Part shown: positions 63,692 to 64,000 of the stretch, piece by piece | Numbering within the stretch: position 1 is the stretch's first letter | Layout of the letters: each line of letters starts with the position of its first letter | Position numbers and translations under genes: made by a program | The notes under the pieces: generated by a model | Databases searched by the model: none | What the model was told of the DNA's origin: nothing | The model's input: the letters and a program-made list of their open reading frames with translations, nothing else | NCBI GenBank assembly: GCA_963693365.1 | Contig: CAVNZM010000003.1 | Location: 8,804,001-8,868,000 of the forward strand | Length of the DNA stretch: 64,000 bases | DNA from: Amoebidium appalachense | Taxonomy: Eukaryota; Ichthyosporea | Reading direction: 5' to 3'

Positions 63692-63813
63692 GGAGTTTGT
63701 TACCGACCTGGATCATGCAGCATGGCAGACATGAGGGTGTCTCGTCTGTTGAGTGAGTCCTGGGCAAGACCCACCACGGCCCAAAATCGGTACGTGTCCT
63801 TGCGCGGCGTGTA
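50594..63813 (-). CDS. HEATR6: HEATR6-type HEAT-repeat protein, 17 exons in window, N-terminus outside
   Basis: Exons (5' to 3'): 63708-63813, 63047-63131, 62009-62141, 60846-60945, 59689-60097, 59024-59146, 58243-58282, 57590-57721, 56668-56790, 55300-55424, 54521-54587, 53369-53560, 52805-52915, 52252-52310, 51804-51921, 51117-51248, 50594-50665. All phases agree: 2127 nt, 708 aa plus stop. Features: [18 protein letters not shown]; a DUF4042-like stretch ([20 protein letters not shown], then [13 protein letters not shown]); repeated HEAT helices ([27 protein letters not shown]..., [17 protein letters not shown]); [13 protein letters not shown]; and [13 protein letters not shown]. These follow the order of animal HEATR6 (about 1180 aa), so roughly 400-450 N-terminal residues should lie beyond the window. 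HEAT solenoids act as scaffolds; the molecular role of HEATR6 is poorly known. Exon 59689-60097 holds a long Asn/Gly-rich insertion between helices. Confidence 0.85.
51249..51803 (-). repeat. HEATR6-type intron with two (GT)n tracts
   Basis: (GT)n at 51257-51332, whose gene-strand (CA)n reads into the acceptor of exon 51117-51248. A second GT/GC tract lies at 51622-51766 and a short G-run next to the donor of exon 51804-51921. Confidence 0.9.
51922..53368 (-). repeat. HEATR6-type introns: GGGGT-rich, C-run, T/G junction, CA
   Basis: GGGT-rich 51980-52110, C-run 52140-52167, T-run/G-run 52179-52232, CA-rich 52345-52410, long C-runs 52566-52634 and an A-rich stretch at 52697-52727. Unique sequence lies at 52920-53150, including CCCATATATGGG at 52924-52935. 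Confidence 0.8.
53561..54520 (-). repeat. HEATR6-type intron: C/CT tracts and (CA)n
   Basis: C/T-rich 53640-53890, C-runs 54055-54070 and 54090-54115, and (CA)n 54360-54470. On the gene strand the last is a long (GT)n shortly after the donor of exon 54521-54587. Confidence 0.85.
55550..55790 (-). mobile_element. SINE-like element, diverged copy with C tail
   Basis: GT tract and G-run (55573-55620), then TTGAATGCGTCAAAAAGTAC, AACACGATGCAGAATGCAAG, GTATGCATAATAAGCAG and AGCCCATCCTCAGG, extending to the GAGTTTCGACC region that matches box B of the full copies. Sense orientation in a HEATR6-type intron. Confidence 0.7.
55828..56086. repeat. Tandem duplication, period about 139 bp, G-rich
   Basis: The block GAGGTTGGAGGAGAGGAGTG to GGCGGGGAATGGCGGG occurs at about 55832-55905 and again at about 55971-56045, separated by G-rich sequence. 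Confidence 0.85.
56405..56665. repeat. Imperfect tandem duplication carrying CCATATATGG-type decamers
   Basis: Two related blocks (about 56407-56490 and 56578-56665) share CCGATT-CCATA(T/A)ATGG-TCA, ACGA(T/C)TGGACAT and CCAATAGAAA. The decamers resemble the serum-response (CArG) consensus CC(A/T)6GG. They lie in the HEATR6-type intron between exons 57590-57721 and 56668-56790. Confidence 0.65.
57722..59023 (-). repeat. HEATR6-type introns around exon 58243-58282
   Basis: C-run then A-run at 57881-57919, C-runs 57936-57951 and 57976-58010, CA-rich 58100-58210, C-run 58314-58340, alternating GT/GC 58642-58780, and CT/C-rich 58800-58998. Confidence 0.85.
60098..62008 (-). repeat. HEATR6-type introns around exon 60846-60945
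   Basis: CA at 60310-60356, CACG/GTGC alternation 60580-60770, (GT)n 60947-61000 (gene-strand CA reads into the acceptor of exon 60846-60945), G-runs 61080-61101, 61422-61459, 61651-61697 and 61900-61940. No other coding sequence seen. Confidence 0.85.
62142..63046 (-). repeat. HEATR6-type intron: repeated GTATGTG/ATGTG stretch, C/CT tracts
   Basis: A stretch at 62175-62275 with recurring GAGTATGTG/ATGTG words, C-runs at 62278-62299, 62538-62560, 62650-62665 and 62680-62695, CT-rich 62330-62530, and a short SINE fragment (GTACACATTCACGAAC) at about 62995-63012. Confidence 0.75.
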
Positions 63814-63852
63814 CTGTACGTGTGTGTGTGTGTGTGTGAGTGAGTGAGTGTG

Positions 63853-63906
<54 letters not shown>

Positions 63907-64000
63907 CGCGTGTGCGTGGCGTGCGTGCGTGCGTCCGTGTGTGTGTGTGCGTGCGTGCGTGCTTGCGTGCGCACGTGCGTGCGTGTGTGTGTGTGTGTGT
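63132..64000 (-). repeat. HEATR6-type introns at the window end: GT, G-runs
   Basis: GT at 63134-63168 (gene-strand CA forming the acceptor of exon 63047-63131), G-rich 63355-63400, G-run 63658-63691 and GT/GC alternation 63820-64000 beyond exon 63708-63813. A short open frame near 63500-63570 does not fit the splice phase and is not included in the gene model. Confidence 0.8.

Overview
The window is nuclear DNA of a eukaryote. Five genes are well supported. Three are interrupted by many spliceosomal introns, one has a single intron and one has none. No bacterial-style operons, rRNA or tRNA genes, or CRISPR arrays were seen. FAF1- and HEATR6-type genes are widespread in animals and related lineages, but I cannot name the species. 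The most obvious feature is the amount of low-complexity DNA, by eye at least a quarter of the window: runs of G or C, (GT)n/(CA)n, (CCCT)n and T-runs joined to G-runs. Most long open frames are microsatellites read as Cys-Val, Thr-His, Gly or Pro polymers and are not genes. Track starts also include GTG and TTG, so I re-chose starts at ATG.

Layout. 1-2181: repeats, then the 3' flank of a minus-strand single-exon gene (2182-3717) with a PARP catalytic domain and a Deltex-type C-terminal (DTC) domain. 3718-5058: a repeat-free divergent spacer. 5059-15484 (+): a ten-exon F-box/leucine-rich-repeat protein. 17271-19455 (+): a two-exon Gfo/Idh/MocA oxidoreductase. 20994-38419 (-): a 19-exon FAF1-type UBA-UBL-UAS-UBX protein. 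All exon phases agree, giving 601 aa. 38844-42045 (-): a 5'-truncated LINE-like reverse transcriptase element in head-to-tail tandem with a shorter copy. 43445-46684 (-): weakly supported ORFs, including a probable membrane protein with a frame break. 47587-48272: a foldback palindrome and an array of short palindromes. 50594 (or 49991) to beyond 63813 (-): a HEATR6-type HEAT-repeat gene whose N-terminal part lies outside the window. Seventeen in-window exons splice in phase to 708 aa.

Functional theme. Four of the five genes are plausibly linked to ubiquitin, ADP-ribose or protein-interaction work: PARP-DTC, an F-box substrate receptor, FAF1 (a p97/VCP cofactor) and the HEAT-repeat scaffold. 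They are not an operon and I do not claim co-function.

The main leads are the PARP+DTC fusion, a tRNA-like SINE family with a C-run then A-run tail that accounts for some of the T-G junctions, splice sites embedded in GT/CA microsatellites, the tandem retroelement, and the nested palindrome array.
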